Shown here: in pieces, positions 44,173 through 52,419 of the stretch
Position numbering within the stretch: the first letter of the stretch is position 1
How the letters are laid out: the number at the start of each line of letters is the position of its first letter
The notes under the pieces: generated by a model
Databases searched by the model: none
Told to the model about the DNA's origin: nothing
Seen by the model: only the letters and a program-made list of their open reading frames with translations
Assembly (NCBI GenBank): GCA_016716085.1
Contig: JADJWY010000005.1
Coordinates: 1 to 64,000, forward strand
Direction: 5' to 3'
Source of the DNA: Hahellaceae bacterium
GTDB lineage: Bacteria; Pseudomonadota; Gammaproteobacteria; Pseudomonadales; Oleiphilaceae
Length of the DNA stretch: 64,000 nucleotides
Translations under genes and position numbers: made by a program

Positions 44173-44210
44173 AGGAGAATCCTCTAAAAGTCTTTAAACA
44201 TTAAACGAAA

Positions 44211-44239
44211 GAAATCAGCAGCGAAACGCTGCTGATTTC
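44211..44239 (-). terminator. Terminator after petC
   Basis: GAAATCAGCAGCG (44211-44223) and CGCTGCTGATTTC (44227-44239) form a 13-bp perfect stem with a 3-base loop; T-rich sequence follows on the minus strand. Confidence 0.82.
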
Positions 44240-44266
44240 CAAAGGGGTAAAATTATACACCAATAA

Positions 44267-45022
44267 TCAGTGTACGTCTTTCCAATATTCCCGGTTCAGC
44301 AGGAAGGCAAACACAAACAGAACCAGCAGGAAAATCAGAACATAGGGCGCAACAGCTTCAGCCTGAAAGCGGGAAGGCTCCGCCACATAGGCCAGAAACG
44401 TCACCAGATTCTTCATTGCCCGGTCATATTCCTCTGGCTTCATCGTTCCTTCAGAGACAAAGGATTTACAAGCAGAACCACCAACTACGTTACCGCTGAT
44501 AGGATCAACTTCAGCCTTAACTCCAATGGCCGGAGGCGTCGCACACAAACCCTGCAAACCAGCCAGAACGTGCGGCATACCCACATCCTTGAAGACAACG
44601 TTGTTGACCCCCCAAGGACGGCTTTCATCTTTGTAAAAACCGCGCATGTAAGAGTACAACCAGTCGGTCCCACGTAAGCGAGCTACCAGAGACAAATCAG
44701 GAGGAGCCGCACCGAACCAAGCTGCCGCAGACTTAGGCGCCATCGGAATGGTCATCAGCTCACCAATTTTTTCTCCACCAAAAATCAGGTTTTGCTGATA
44801 GAGCTCGTGAGGAATACCCAAGTCATCCGCAACTCGCTCGAAACGCGAATACTTCAGACTATGACAGCCCATGCAGTAATTGGTAAAGAGCTGCAGACCA
44901 GACTGCATGGCCTCCTTGTCATGTATATCAACTTTGACATGATCAAGATGCACGTTCGCACCCGATGCAAAGACTACAGACGAAGACAATAATGCAAACA
45001 ATGCAAAGATAATATTCTTCAT
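44267..45022 (-). CDS. petC: Cytochrome c1 of the bc1 complex
   Basis: 251 residues. Cleavable signal (1-19, ending VFA/SG), c-type heme site C50-M-G-C53-H54, and one C-terminal membrane anchor (about 226-244). Accepts electrons from the Rieske centre and passes them to soluble cytochrome c. Abuts petB with a one-base overlap. Confidence 0.96.
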   Translation of the reverse strand: MKNIIFALFALLSSSVVFASGANVHLDHVKVDIHDKEAMQSGLQLFTNYCMGCHSLKYSRFERVADDLGIPHELYQQNLIFGGEKIGELMTIPMAPKSAAAWFGAAPPDLSLVARLRGTDWLYSYMRGFYKDESRPWGVNNVVFKDVGMPHVLAGLQGLCATPPAIGVKAEVDPISGNVVGGSACKSFVSEGTMKPEEYDRAMKNLVTFLAYVAEPSRFQAEAVAPYVLIFLLVLFVFAFLLNREYWKDVH

Positions 45023-46254
45023 TAGCCAGTCACCCTTTCCGGTACAGGTTTAGTCGACTCCATTCGGGTATAGAACGGCATCAGCACGAAATAGGCAAAA
45101 TACAGCGCAGTACACAGAGGCGCCAGCCAGCTTGGCTGCGCATCTGCAGGCAAAGCCCCGCACACACCCAAAATCACGAAACTGACGGCAAAGATCAGCA
45201 ACCACACCTTGCTCATCCAGCCTTTATAGCGCATGGACTTGACCGGACTGCGATCCAGCCAGGGCAGAACAAACAAAATCGCGATTGCACCACCCATAAC
45301 GACCACACCCCAGAACTTGGCATCTACACCAAAGAATGGATAGGTGATCGCACGCAACATGGCATAAAACGGGGTAAAGTACCAAACCGGAGCGATGTGA
45401 TTAGGCGTTTTCAAAGGATTCGCCGGCTCAAAGTTCGGCTTCTCGAGGAAATACCCACCCATTTCCGGGAAGTAAAACACCACCGTACAGAAGACAAACA
45501 AGAAGATCACCAGCGCGACAATGTCATGCACGGTGTAATAAGGATGGAAGGGAATACCATCTTTAGGAATGCCATTCGCATCTTTGTTTTTCTTGATTTC
45601 AACGCCGTCAGGGTTGTTTGAACCCACTTCATGCAATGCAAGGATGTGCATAACCACCAAACCGAGCAGAACGATCGGCAACGCAATGACATGCAGCGCA
45701 AAGAAACGGTTCAGCGTAATACCGGAGATCAGATAATCACCACGAATCCACTGAGCCAAATCCTCTCCCACAACAGGAATTGCGCCAAACAAAGAGACGA
45801 TTACCTGCGCACCCCAGTAAGACATCTGCCCCCAAGGCAACAAATAGCCAAGGAAGGCTTCTGCCATAAGCGCCAGATAAATGGTCATTCCGAAAATCCA
45901 CACCAATTCACGCGGCTTTTTGTACGAACCGTACATCAGGCCACGAAACATATGCAGATAAACGACGACAAAGAAAGCAGATGCTCCAGTCGAATGCAGA
46001 TAGCGAATCAGCCAGCCAAACTCGACATCCCGCATGATGTATTCAACGGATGCAAACGCGCCTTCTGCCGTCGGCACGTAGCTCATTGTCAACCAAACGC
46101 CAGTCAATAACTGGTTTACTAGTACAACAATTGACAGTGAGCCAAACATGTACCAGAAATTGAAATTTTTGGGAGCATAGTATTTGCTGAGGTGCTTTTC
46201 CCAAGCCTCAACGATGGGCAGACGCTCATCAATCCACTGTATGAGTTTTTGCAT
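45022..46254 (-). CDS. petB: Cytochrome b of the bc1 complex
   Basis: 410 residues, eight membrane segments. b-heme histidines in YLHSTGASAFFVVVYLHMF and RFFALHVIALPIVLLGLVVMHILALHE; quinol-site PEWY-like motif reads PVWYFTPFYAMLRA (PVWY). This extended form joins both halves of cytochrome b in one chain, as in other Proteobacteria. Confidence 0.96.
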   Translation of the reverse strand: MQKLIQWIDERLPIVEAWEKHLSKYYAPKNFNFWYMFGSLSIVVLVNQLLTGVWLTMSYVPTAEGAFASVEYIMRDVEFGWLIRYLHSTGASAFFVVVYLHMFRGLMYGSYKKPRELVWIFGMTIYLALMAEAFLGYLLPWGQMSYWGAQVIVSLFGAIPVVGEDLAQWIRGDYLISGITLNRFFALHVIALPIVLLGLVVMHILALHEVGSNNPDGVEIKKNKDANGIPKDGIPFHPYYTVHDIVALVIFLFVFCTVVFYFPEMGGYFLEKPNFEPANPLKTPNHIAPVWYFTPFYAMLRAITYPFFGVDAKFWGVVVMGGAIAILFVLPWLDRSPVKSMRYKGWMSKVWLLIFAVSFVILGVCGALPADAQPSWLAPLCTALYFAYFVLMPFYTRMESTKPVPERVTG

Positions 46255-46838
46255 TACGCACTCTCCTCGTCAACGCCAACGATCAAACTGGTGTCATCAA
46301 TATACATGTGAGGGGGCACCTGCAGATTCTTAGGCGCCGGAACACCTTTGAATACTCGCCCAGCCAAATCAAACTTACTTCCATGGCAGGGACAGTAGAA
46401 TCCACCCGTCGCCTCACCTGGCAACACTTCAGGCAGATACTGCGGCGAACACCCCAAATGAGTACAAATCCCAACCAAAACAATCACCTCACCCTCTTGG
46501 ATAGAGCGCATGTTGTTTTGAGCATAAGCAGGCTGCTCAGGACGCTCTGATCCTGGGTCTGCAAGGTTATCAACATCCGCTTTGAGGGACGCCATCATTT
46601 CAGGGGTACGTCGCACAAGCCATACAGGCTTCCCGCGCCATTCCACCGTCATCTGCTGACCCGGCTGCAACTTGCTGATGTCGACTTTAACGGGAGCACC
46701 AGCAGCTTTCGCTTTCGCGCTAGGATTCCATGAGGCAACAAAGGGGACTGCAGCCCCAACGGCACCCACAGCACCGACAACCGAAGTTGCCCCAACGAGA
46801 AAACGACGACGGCTTTGGTTCACGTCGTTTTGTTTCAT
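46254..46838 (-). CDS. petA: Rieske iron-sulfur protein of the bc1 complex
   Basis: About 194 residues from ATG 46838 (GGGAG 7 bases upstream); an ATG at 46844 is too close to that site. Twin-arginine signal SRRRFLVGA precedes the membrane helix. Cluster ligands C125-T-H127 with C130, and C149-P-C151-H152, are intact. First gene of petABC; a quinol-oxidising aerobic or nitrate-type respiratory chain ending in cytochrome c is implied. Confidence 0.96.
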   Translation of the reverse strand: MKQNDVNQSRRRFLVGATSVVGAVGAVGAAVPFVASWNPSAKAKAAGAPVKVDISKLQPGQQMTVEWRGKPVWLVRRTPEMMASLKADVDNLADPGSERPEQPAYAQNNMRSIQEGEVIVLVGICTHLGCSPQYLPEVLPGEATGGFYCPCHGSKFDLAGRVFKGVPAPKNLQVPPHMYIDDTSLIVGVDEESA

Positions 46839-46920
46839 ACACATTCTCCCATCAATGGTAGATACGGCTTAGACCAGGAAGCTAATTCCCTACAAAAACA
46901 GGGGGTAAAATAAGGAGCAC

Positions 46921-46949
46921 ATACTAATGAAAACCCCCAATAGTTACAA
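46921..46949 (-). promoter_or_regulatory. Putative petABC promoter
   Basis: TTGTAA (46949-46944) and TAGTAT (46926-46921) with a 17-base spacer, about 80 bases before the petA start. Both hexamers match consensus at 4-5 positions. Confidence 0.5.
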
Positions 46950-47021
46950 GACTGTAAGGGTTTGTAGCCTTGCCCCAACTCAAGAAAATCACATCCAGAT
47001 CAAAGCATTCAGTTAAGCACA

Positions 47022-47048
47022 AAAAAGCCCGGAGAGTCCGGGCTTTTT
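47022..47048. terminator. Terminator after rpsI
   Basis: AAAAAGCCCGGA (47022-47033) and TCCGGGCTTTTT (47037-47048) form a 12-bp stem with loop GAG. It ends rplM-rpsI and also shields petA. Confidence 0.88.
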
Positions 47049-47071
47049 GAGCTGTATAAAATGAATACAAC

Positions 47072-47464
47072 TTAACGCTTGGAGAACTGAGGACGCTTAC
47101 GCGCTTTACGCAGACCGACCTTCTTACGCTCAACTTCACGCGCATCACGTGTAACGTAACCAGCCTTGCGCAAGGGACTGCGATTCGCATCATCGTACTC
47201 GATCAGAGCACGGGTAATACCATGACGAATAGCGCCCGCCTGACCAGAAGGACCGCCACCTTTTACAGTAACGTAAACATCAAACTTGGAGACCACATCC
47301 AGCAACTCAAGCGGCTGACGAACAACCATGCGCGCGGTCTGACGACCAAAATACACATCCAGAGGCTTGCTGTTAACAGTGATCTGACCACTGCCAGGAC
47401 GCAAAAAAACACGTGCGGTTGAGGTTTTGCGACGACCTGTTCCGTAATTCTGATTAACTGACAT
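47072..47464 (-). CDS. rpsI: 30S ribosomal protein S9 (uS9)
   Basis: 130 residues, normal length. Starts NYGTGRRKTSTARVFLRPG and ends with the basic tail RKARKRPQFSKR that reaches the P-site tRNA. Follows rplM by 11 bases, the universal pair. Confidence 0.98.
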   Translation of the reverse strand: MSVNQNYGTGRRKTSTARVFLRPGSGQITVNSKPLDVYFGRQTARMVVRQPLELLDVVSKFDVYVTVKGGGPSGQAGAIRHGITRALIEYDDANRSPLRKAGYVTRDAREVERKKVGLRKARKRPQFSKR

Positions 47465-47475
47465 ATTTTATAACC

Positions 47476-47904
47476 TCAAATCTTAAGCTCAATGGGCTGC
47501 TGGGCGGCATGGGGGTGATCAGCAGTACCATATACTTTCAGCTTGCTCAACATGGCGCGACCCAGCGGATTGTGGGGCAACATGCCTTTCACAGCAATTT
47601 CGATTGCGCTTTCAGCTTTGTGCTGAACGAGCTTCTCAAAGGACATTTCTTTGATTCCGCCAGGAAAACCTGTGTGACGGTAATACATTTTGTCCTGAGC
47701 CTTACGACCGGTCACGCGAACTTTGCCCGCATTAACCACAACAATGTAATCGCCGGTATCGACGTGAGGGGTATATTCAGTTTTATGCTTACCACGCAGA
47801 CGACGAGCAATCTCCGTAGACAAGCGCCCCAATGTTAAACCGGTGGCATCAATAACATACCAGTCGCGCTTTACGCTTTCTGGCTTGGCACTTAACGTTT
47901 TCAT
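47476..47904 (-). CDS. rplM: 50S ribosomal protein L13 (uL13)
   Basis: 142 residues, normal length. Motifs WYVIDATGLTLGRLSTEIA and the MLPHNPLGRAMLSKLKVY block. First gene of rplM-rpsI; in E. coli L13 represses its own mRNA. Confidence 0.98.
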   Translation of the reverse strand: MKTLSAKPESVKRDWYVIDATGLTLGRLSTEIARRLRGKHKTEYTPHVDTGDYIVVVNAGKVRVTGRKAQDKMYYRHTGFPGGIKEMSFEKLVQHKAESAIEIAVKGMLPHNPLGRAMLSKLKVYGTADHPHAAQQPIELKI

Positions 47905-47945
47905 CTTACTCCTGCCTTATTCAGTTCAGGCTAGTTAACAACTTC

Positions 47946-47966
47946 GGCACACATGTGGTGCATGCC
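47946..47966 (-). promoter_or_regulatory. Hairpin in the rplM mRNA leader
   Basis: On the minus strand, GGCATGCAC and GTGTGCC arms pair (with two G-U pairs) about 40 bases before the rplM start. L13 autoregulation through a leader structure is established in E. coli; whether this hairpin is that site is inference. Confidence 0.35.
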
Positions 47967-48061
47967 TGATTAAGTCTGACTTGATCGGGTACATCGGGGC
48001 GTAGACCAAAACAAATCAGGGCGCGAAAGTATACTTCCGTTCAGACTTAAAAACCAGCCTT

Positions 48062-48847
48062 TTAAACTTTTTGATTATTCCAGGCAAAGAGAGCATCCGC
48101 ATTTGCCTGGCAACGCGCCGCCAGAGCTGCTTCATCCTCCCCCCTCAACCTCGCCAGCGCCTGGCAAATGGTCGGTATCCTGGAGGGCGTATTGGGCGGA
48201 TTTTCGCCCGGCAGCCCCATATCAGGGGAGTCCGTTTCCAAAAGCAGCCGACCCGAAGGTACGTTGGCCAGCGCCCGCCTCGTCTTATGAGCATTCGCGC
48301 GCACAACAACCCCGCCAACCCCTAAATAAAACCCTTTTTCAATGTAGGCCATCGCGACTTCATAGCTACCCGAAAACCCATGCACAACGCCCCGCGCCCT
48401 GGGATAACGTGTAAGGGTGGCCAGTACTTCAGCATGCGCCCTGACAGCATGCAGCACCAGAGGCAAGTCATGTAGCACCGCCAACTCCATGTGCTGCTCG
48501 AATAGGGCCTGCTGCAACGAAAACGAGCCCGGGTATCGCCCATCCAGCCCAGTCTCCCCGATGGCGACATAGGCTCCGCGCCCTCTGGCATAGGCCTCTG
48601 ACAGCACCTGAAAAGAGCAATCGGCATGCTGCTCCACAAAATAGGGATGGATACCTAAGGCCGGAAACAATCGTGAGGGATAGCGCCTACATACATCCAA
48701 TTGATATCCCCAGTTGGACGCCTGCGTGCCCGGAACCAGAAACCGTTCCACCCCCAGGGTGATCGCCGCCTGTATTACGGCGTCCAGATTGGCGCGAAAA
48801 CATTCAAAATCAAGGTGGCAATGGGTGTCAGCAAATTTCAGCGCCAT
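48062..48847 (-). CDS. TatD-family metal-dependent hydrolase (YjjV-like)
   Basis: 261 residues. Metal ligands in FADTHCHLDF, an IGETGLDG motif, and LLLETDSPDMGLPG; TIM-barrel fold. Family members are 3'-5' exonucleases or deoxyribonucleases. It follows prfC by 17 bases; yjjV also neighbours prfC in E. coli. Confidence 0.88.
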   Translation of the reverse strand: MALKFADTHCHLDFECFRANLDAVIQAAITLGVERFLVPGTQASNWGYQLDVCRRYPSRLFPALGIHPYFVEQHADCSFQVLSEAYARGRGAYVAIGETGLDGRYPGSFSLQQALFEQHMELAVLHDLPLVLHAVRAHAEVLATLTRYPRARGVVHGFSGSYEVAMAYIEKGFYLGVGGVVVRANAHKTRRALANVPSGRLLLETDSPDMGLPGENPPNTPSRIPTICQALARLRGEDEAALAARCQANADALFAWNNQKV

Positions 48848-48864
48848 TCCACACCCTCTTGCGA

Positions 48865-50442
48865 CTAGTGCTCTCGCGTCGTCAGAAACTGGACATCAGG
48901 ATGACGCTCAGTCGCCAACTGCAAATTGACGCCAGTCGGAGCCAGATAGGTGAGATTATCACCCCCATCTAAAGCCAGGTTCTCTGACACTTTATTTCGC
49001 AGCTCTTCGAGCTTTTTGGGGTCTTTTGCTTTAACCCAACGTGCACGGGTAACGTTGACACCTTCATAAATGGCATCAACCTTATACTCCGACTTCAAGC
49101 GACTCACCACCACATCGAACTGGAGCGAACCGACCGCACCAACAATCAGGTCATTATTATTGAGCGGACGAAAAACCTGTACTGCCCCCTCTTCGGACAG
49201 CTGGATCAGACCTTTCTGCAGCTGTTTTGCCTTGAGCGGGTCTTTCAATCGGATCCGGCGAAACAGCTCTGGCGCAAAATTGGGTATTCCCGTAAAGCGT
49301 AGCTTTTCGCCTTCGCTAAAGGTGTCACCAATCTGAATCGTACCGTGATTGTGCAGCCCGATGATATCGCCAGCAAAGGCCTCTTCTGCCCGACTCCGGT
49401 CGCCCGCCATAAAGGTTACCGCATCAGCAATTCTGACTTCCTTCCCAGTTCGCACCTGGAAAAGCTTCATGCCCTGCTCATAGCGTCCCGAACAAATTCG
49501 CATGAAGGCAATTCGGTCCCTATGCAGCGGGTCCATATTTGCCTGAATCTTGAAAACGAAGCCACTGAACTGAGTCTCCAGCGGTTCAACCTTGCGCACA
49601 TCCGATTGTCTGGGTTGAGGAGCAGGCGCCCAGTCAACCAGACCATCCAGCATATGATCAACACCAAAATTACCCAGCGCAGTACCAAAGAAAACCGGCG
49701 TCATGTCTCCCGCAAGGAATGCGTCGACATCAAACTCATGAGACGCACCCTTCACCAGCTCTATTTCATCGCGCAGTTGAGCCGCATCGGAACCAATACG
49801 CTTATCCAGATCGGGATTATGCAAGCCTTTGACGATCTCATACTCTGCAAGCGTGCTGCCCTTACCCGTCTGGTAAAGAATGACTTCATCTTTCAATAAG
49901 TGGTATACGCCTCTGAACAATTTACCCATACCAATCGGCCAGGTAATCGGTGCACATTGAATCTTCAGGACATCTTCCACTTCATCCAACAAATCGACCG
50001 GATCCTTGGTATCCCGATCCATTTTATTCATGAAGGTGAGGATGGGGGTGTCCCGAAGTCGCGTAACCTCCATCAGTTTGATGGTGCGCTCTTCGACCCC
50101 TTTCGCACTGTCGATCACCATCAGGCAGGAATCAACAGCCGTCAGTGTGCGGTAGGTGTCCTCCGAAAAATCTTCATGTCCTGGCGTGTCGAGCAAATTA
50201 ACCAAGGCATCTGCATAAGGAAACTGCATAACGGAGGTGGTCACCGAAATTCCACGCTGCTGCTCCATCTCCATCCAGTCCGACTTGGCAAACTGCCCCG
50301 ACTTTTTGCCTTTGACGGTACCCGCTTTTTGTAAAGCACCGCCATGGAGTAATACTTTCTCTGTAATCGTCGTCTTTCCCGCATCCGGGTGAGAGATGAT
50401 TGCAAAGGTTCTTCGTTTTTGAATTTCAGCGGCAAATGTCAT
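48865..50442 (-). CDS. prfC: Peptide chain release factor 3
   Basis: GTPase that removes RF1/RF2 after termination. 525 residues. G1 ISHPDAGKTTITEKVL, switch II DTPGHEDFSEDTY, G4 NKMD. The RF3-specific start MTFAAEIQKRRTFAIISHPD separates it from EF-G. Confidence 0.97.
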   Translation of the reverse strand: MTFAAEIQKRRTFAIISHPDAGKTTITEKVLLHGGALQKAGTVKGKKSGQFAKSDWMEMEQQRGISVTTSVMQFPYADALVNLLDTPGHEDFSEDTYRTLTAVDSCLMVIDSAKGVEERTIKLMEVTRLRDTPILTFMNKMDRDTKDPVDLLDEVEDVLKIQCAPITWPIGMGKLFRGVYHLLKDEVILYQTGKGSTLAEYEIVKGLHNPDLDKRIGSDAAQLRDEIELVKGASHEFDVDAFLAGDMTPVFFGTALGNFGVDHMLDGLVDWAPAPQPRQSDVRKVEPLETQFSGFVFKIQANMDPLHRDRIAFMRICSGRYEQGMKLFQVRTGKEVRIADAVTFMAGDRSRAEEAFAGDIIGLHNHGTIQIGDTFSEGEKLRFTGIPNFAPELFRRIRLKDPLKAKQLQKGLIQLSEEGAVQVFRPLNNNDLIVGAVGSLQFDVVVSRLKSEYKVDAIYEGVNVTRARWVKAKDPKKLEELRNKVSENLALDGGDNLTYLAPTGVNLQLATERHPDVQFLTTREH

Positions 50443-50512
50443 CAGTCGTTCTCTGCGCCGTGGCGGGTCGTTAGAAAGAGGGGCAATATTATAAACGAGC
50501 GGACCTCGTGGG

Positions 50513-51184
50513 TCATTTTTTTACCGGATGCTCGTAGCGATTTTCGTCAAGGGTACGAACCCATTCAGGCTTGAATACCAGAAAGCCCGTGACCAACATC
50601 CCATTGAGAATGCCCTCCGGTAGCGCGATCAGGGGAATGTATTGCAGCATTAATAGGGCGTCGCCGTTAAGCGTATCCGGGTCGAGAAACTGAGCAACCC
50701 CGACTCCCAGAATAACGATAAGCGAAACGACCAACATTCCGCCCAGAAAGCCATTCACCATAATAAATACAAAAAAGTTATGTGACTGCTTTTTTCGTTC
50801 AGTCAATACCAACCAGTGCATCATGAGCACCGGCAGGAGACCGCCAAAAATCAGAGAGAGAGGCAAGATCCACGGATCAAACTGTTTCAACATCAGCACA
50901 CATGAGGCAGCGATCAGACACGCAAAATAAGCGAGTTCTGGCCCAAGCAACAGTACAGCAAAAGCAATGCCTGTAAAGTGCAGATGAAAGCCCAACCCTG
51001 TCTCCAGACTCAGAGACCAAAGCAACGCCAGACCCAGTGTCACGGCGCAGGTCAAATGTAATGACAAACGGGGGTGTCGACGAAAATCCTGAATGGCATC
51101 ATGGCCATATATCCAGCAAAAAAGCAGCAGCACGGCAACACAGGCCCAGCTAAGCCACTCCACTGGAGGAGAGGACAGAAACAT
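50513..51184 (-). CDS. Integral membrane protein, ECF/CbiM-like permease family
   Basis: 223 residues, almost wholly hydrophobic, with six or seven membrane segments (first about 10-26). The segment GLGFHLHFTGIAFAVLLLGPELAYF and the C-terminal FKPEWVRTLDENRYEHP resemble proteobacterial proteins annotated as energy-coupling factor transporter permeases, but the metal-binding N-terminal motif of CbiM is absent and no ATPase or T component is nearby. Substrate unknown. Starts with a one-base overlap on the rimI stop. Confidence 0.5.
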   Translation of the reverse strand: MFLSSPPVEWLSWACVAVLLLFCWIYGHDAIQDFRRHPRLSLHLTCAVTLGLALLWSLSLETGLGFHLHFTGIAFAVLLLGPELAYFACLIAASCVLMLKQFDPWILPLSLIFGGLLPVLMMHWLVLTERKKQSHNFFVFIMVNGFLGGMLVVSLIVILGVGVAQFLDPDTLNGDALLMLQYIPLIALPEGILNGMLVTGFLVFKPEWVRTLDENRYEHPVKK

Positions 51185-51648
51185 TACCTCGTCTCTATAG
51201 TCGGCAAACGCTGCATCACAATGGCATCCTCGCGGATTCGACCCGCAGGATAATAGCCCTTGCGAAGCCCGATCTGCTTAAAACCATGATTTTCATAGAG
51301 GTGACGGGCGGCTAGATTAGACTCGCGCACCTCCAGAAAAACAGAATGAGCCCCCTGCCGCGTCAAATCTTCTAACATGAATGTCAGCAAGCCGCCCCCT
51401 AACCCTTGCGACTGCCATGCGTGCGCGATGCAAATATTCAGGATATGTCCCTCATCCAGAATCACCGATGACACGCCATGCCCAACGATGTTGGAATCAA
51501 GTTCGATGACCCAGCAATGATCTTTGCCCTGCAAGCAACTGTCCATATGAGACTCTGCCCATGGGAAAGCATAGCCTGTGCGCTCATTACGCATTACGCG
51601 GTCAAGATCTTCGGTAAGCATCGGCCTGTAGGAAACCCTGCCCTTCAT
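51184..51648 (-). CDS. rimI: Ribosomal protein S18 alanine N-acetyltransferase
   Basis: GNAT enzyme acetylating the N-terminus of S18. About 154 residues from ATG 51648, which overlaps the upstream stop by 4 bases; an ATG at 51660 is possible. Acetyl-CoA loop HAWQSQGLGGGLLTFML and the LEVRESNLAARHLYENHGF block are typical of RimI. Confidence 0.94.
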   Translation of the reverse strand: MKGRVSYRPMLTEDLDRVMRNERTGYAFPWAESHMDSCLQGKDHCWVIELDSNIVGHGVSSVILDEGHILNICIAHAWQSQGLGGGLLTFMLEDLTRQGAHSVFLEVRESNLAARHLYENHGFKQIGLRKGYYPAGRIREDAIVMQRLPTIETR

Positions 51649-52397
51649 CTGGCTTTCCATTTTTGAAACTCAGGCAGCAACTGCCCCTTAAGCGTGGGCG
51701 TGTCCAGTAGGGTCTGCAGCGAGGCATGAAAAACCATGTCAGCCCCAAGCGCTTCCAACCACACGCCAGATGGCTTACCTTCATCCGCAAAAATACTGGA
51801 GAAAAACAGTACCGGTCTACTGGGTACATCATTCCACCAAGTAGCCCACACCGATGGCAGGTGATCCTGAATTAAGGGCGAATCTGCCAGAGCAGGGATT
51901 GGCGGCCAACAAAATATCTCACGCTCAGCCTCACCACGGTTGTCGGCAAACGCCCTGGCGATGGCATCCATCAACTCAAGCTCCTGCGGCTGCCAGGTGT
52001 ATCGGTCACCGGCACGCTCAGCCAAGGCAACCAATATACCGCCCTCCAGCACTACACGGACGGCAGAAAAACAGGTCGGACCATCCCAGGCGGCGGTTTC
52101 AGCCGCCCCCCCCGAAGGGGATGCCAATTTCGATGCAGGCGTCAACAGGGTTTGCTTTTCACCCTGCTCAAGCTTTGCGTCTGCCCCGTCAATCAACGCG
52201 ACCAGGCCAGACAAGCGGGGACGCGATCGAGGCGCGTCCAAATCTGCATGGATCCCGCTGAGAGCTGGCACATCCATACCTCCCGCTGCAATAGCCACCT
52301 GAGGCGCACGAGCCTCACCCCTCTTTTCCAGAGACGCCAGAGGCACCTCTCGAGGAGTCCAGTTAATCAGTTCCAGCGTTTCAAATAGCGCCATCAC
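51645..52397 (-). CDS. Probable divergent DNA polymerase III psi subunit
   Basis: 250 residues with no strong motif. It occupies the position of holD, directly upstream of and translationally coupled to rimI, as in E. coli. Two segments resemble HolD by eye: PIPALADSPLIQDHLPSVW against LPALTDPLVSDVLRAL, and the C-terminal LQTLLDTPTLKGQLLPEFQKW against LTDLRANPTARAALWQQI. It is almost twice as long as E. coli psi; the extra N-terminal part (40-150) is low in conserved features. Psi links the chi subunit to the clamp loader. The assignment is inference from synteny and weak similarity. Confidence 0.5.
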   Translation of the reverse strand: MMALFETLELINWTPREVPLASLEKRGEARAPQVAIAAGGMDVPALSGIHADLDAPRSRPRLSGLVALIDGADAKLEQGEKQTLLTPASKLASPSGGAAETAAWDGPTCFSAVRVVLEGGILVALAERAGDRYTWQPQELELMDAIARAFADNRGEAEREIFCWPPIPALADSPLIQDHLPSVWATWWNDVPSRPVLFFSSIFADEGKPSGVWLEALGADMVFHASLQTLLDTPTLKGQLLPEFQKWKAR

Positions 52398-52419
52398 TCA
52401 TTTCACCGGCAATCAGCCG

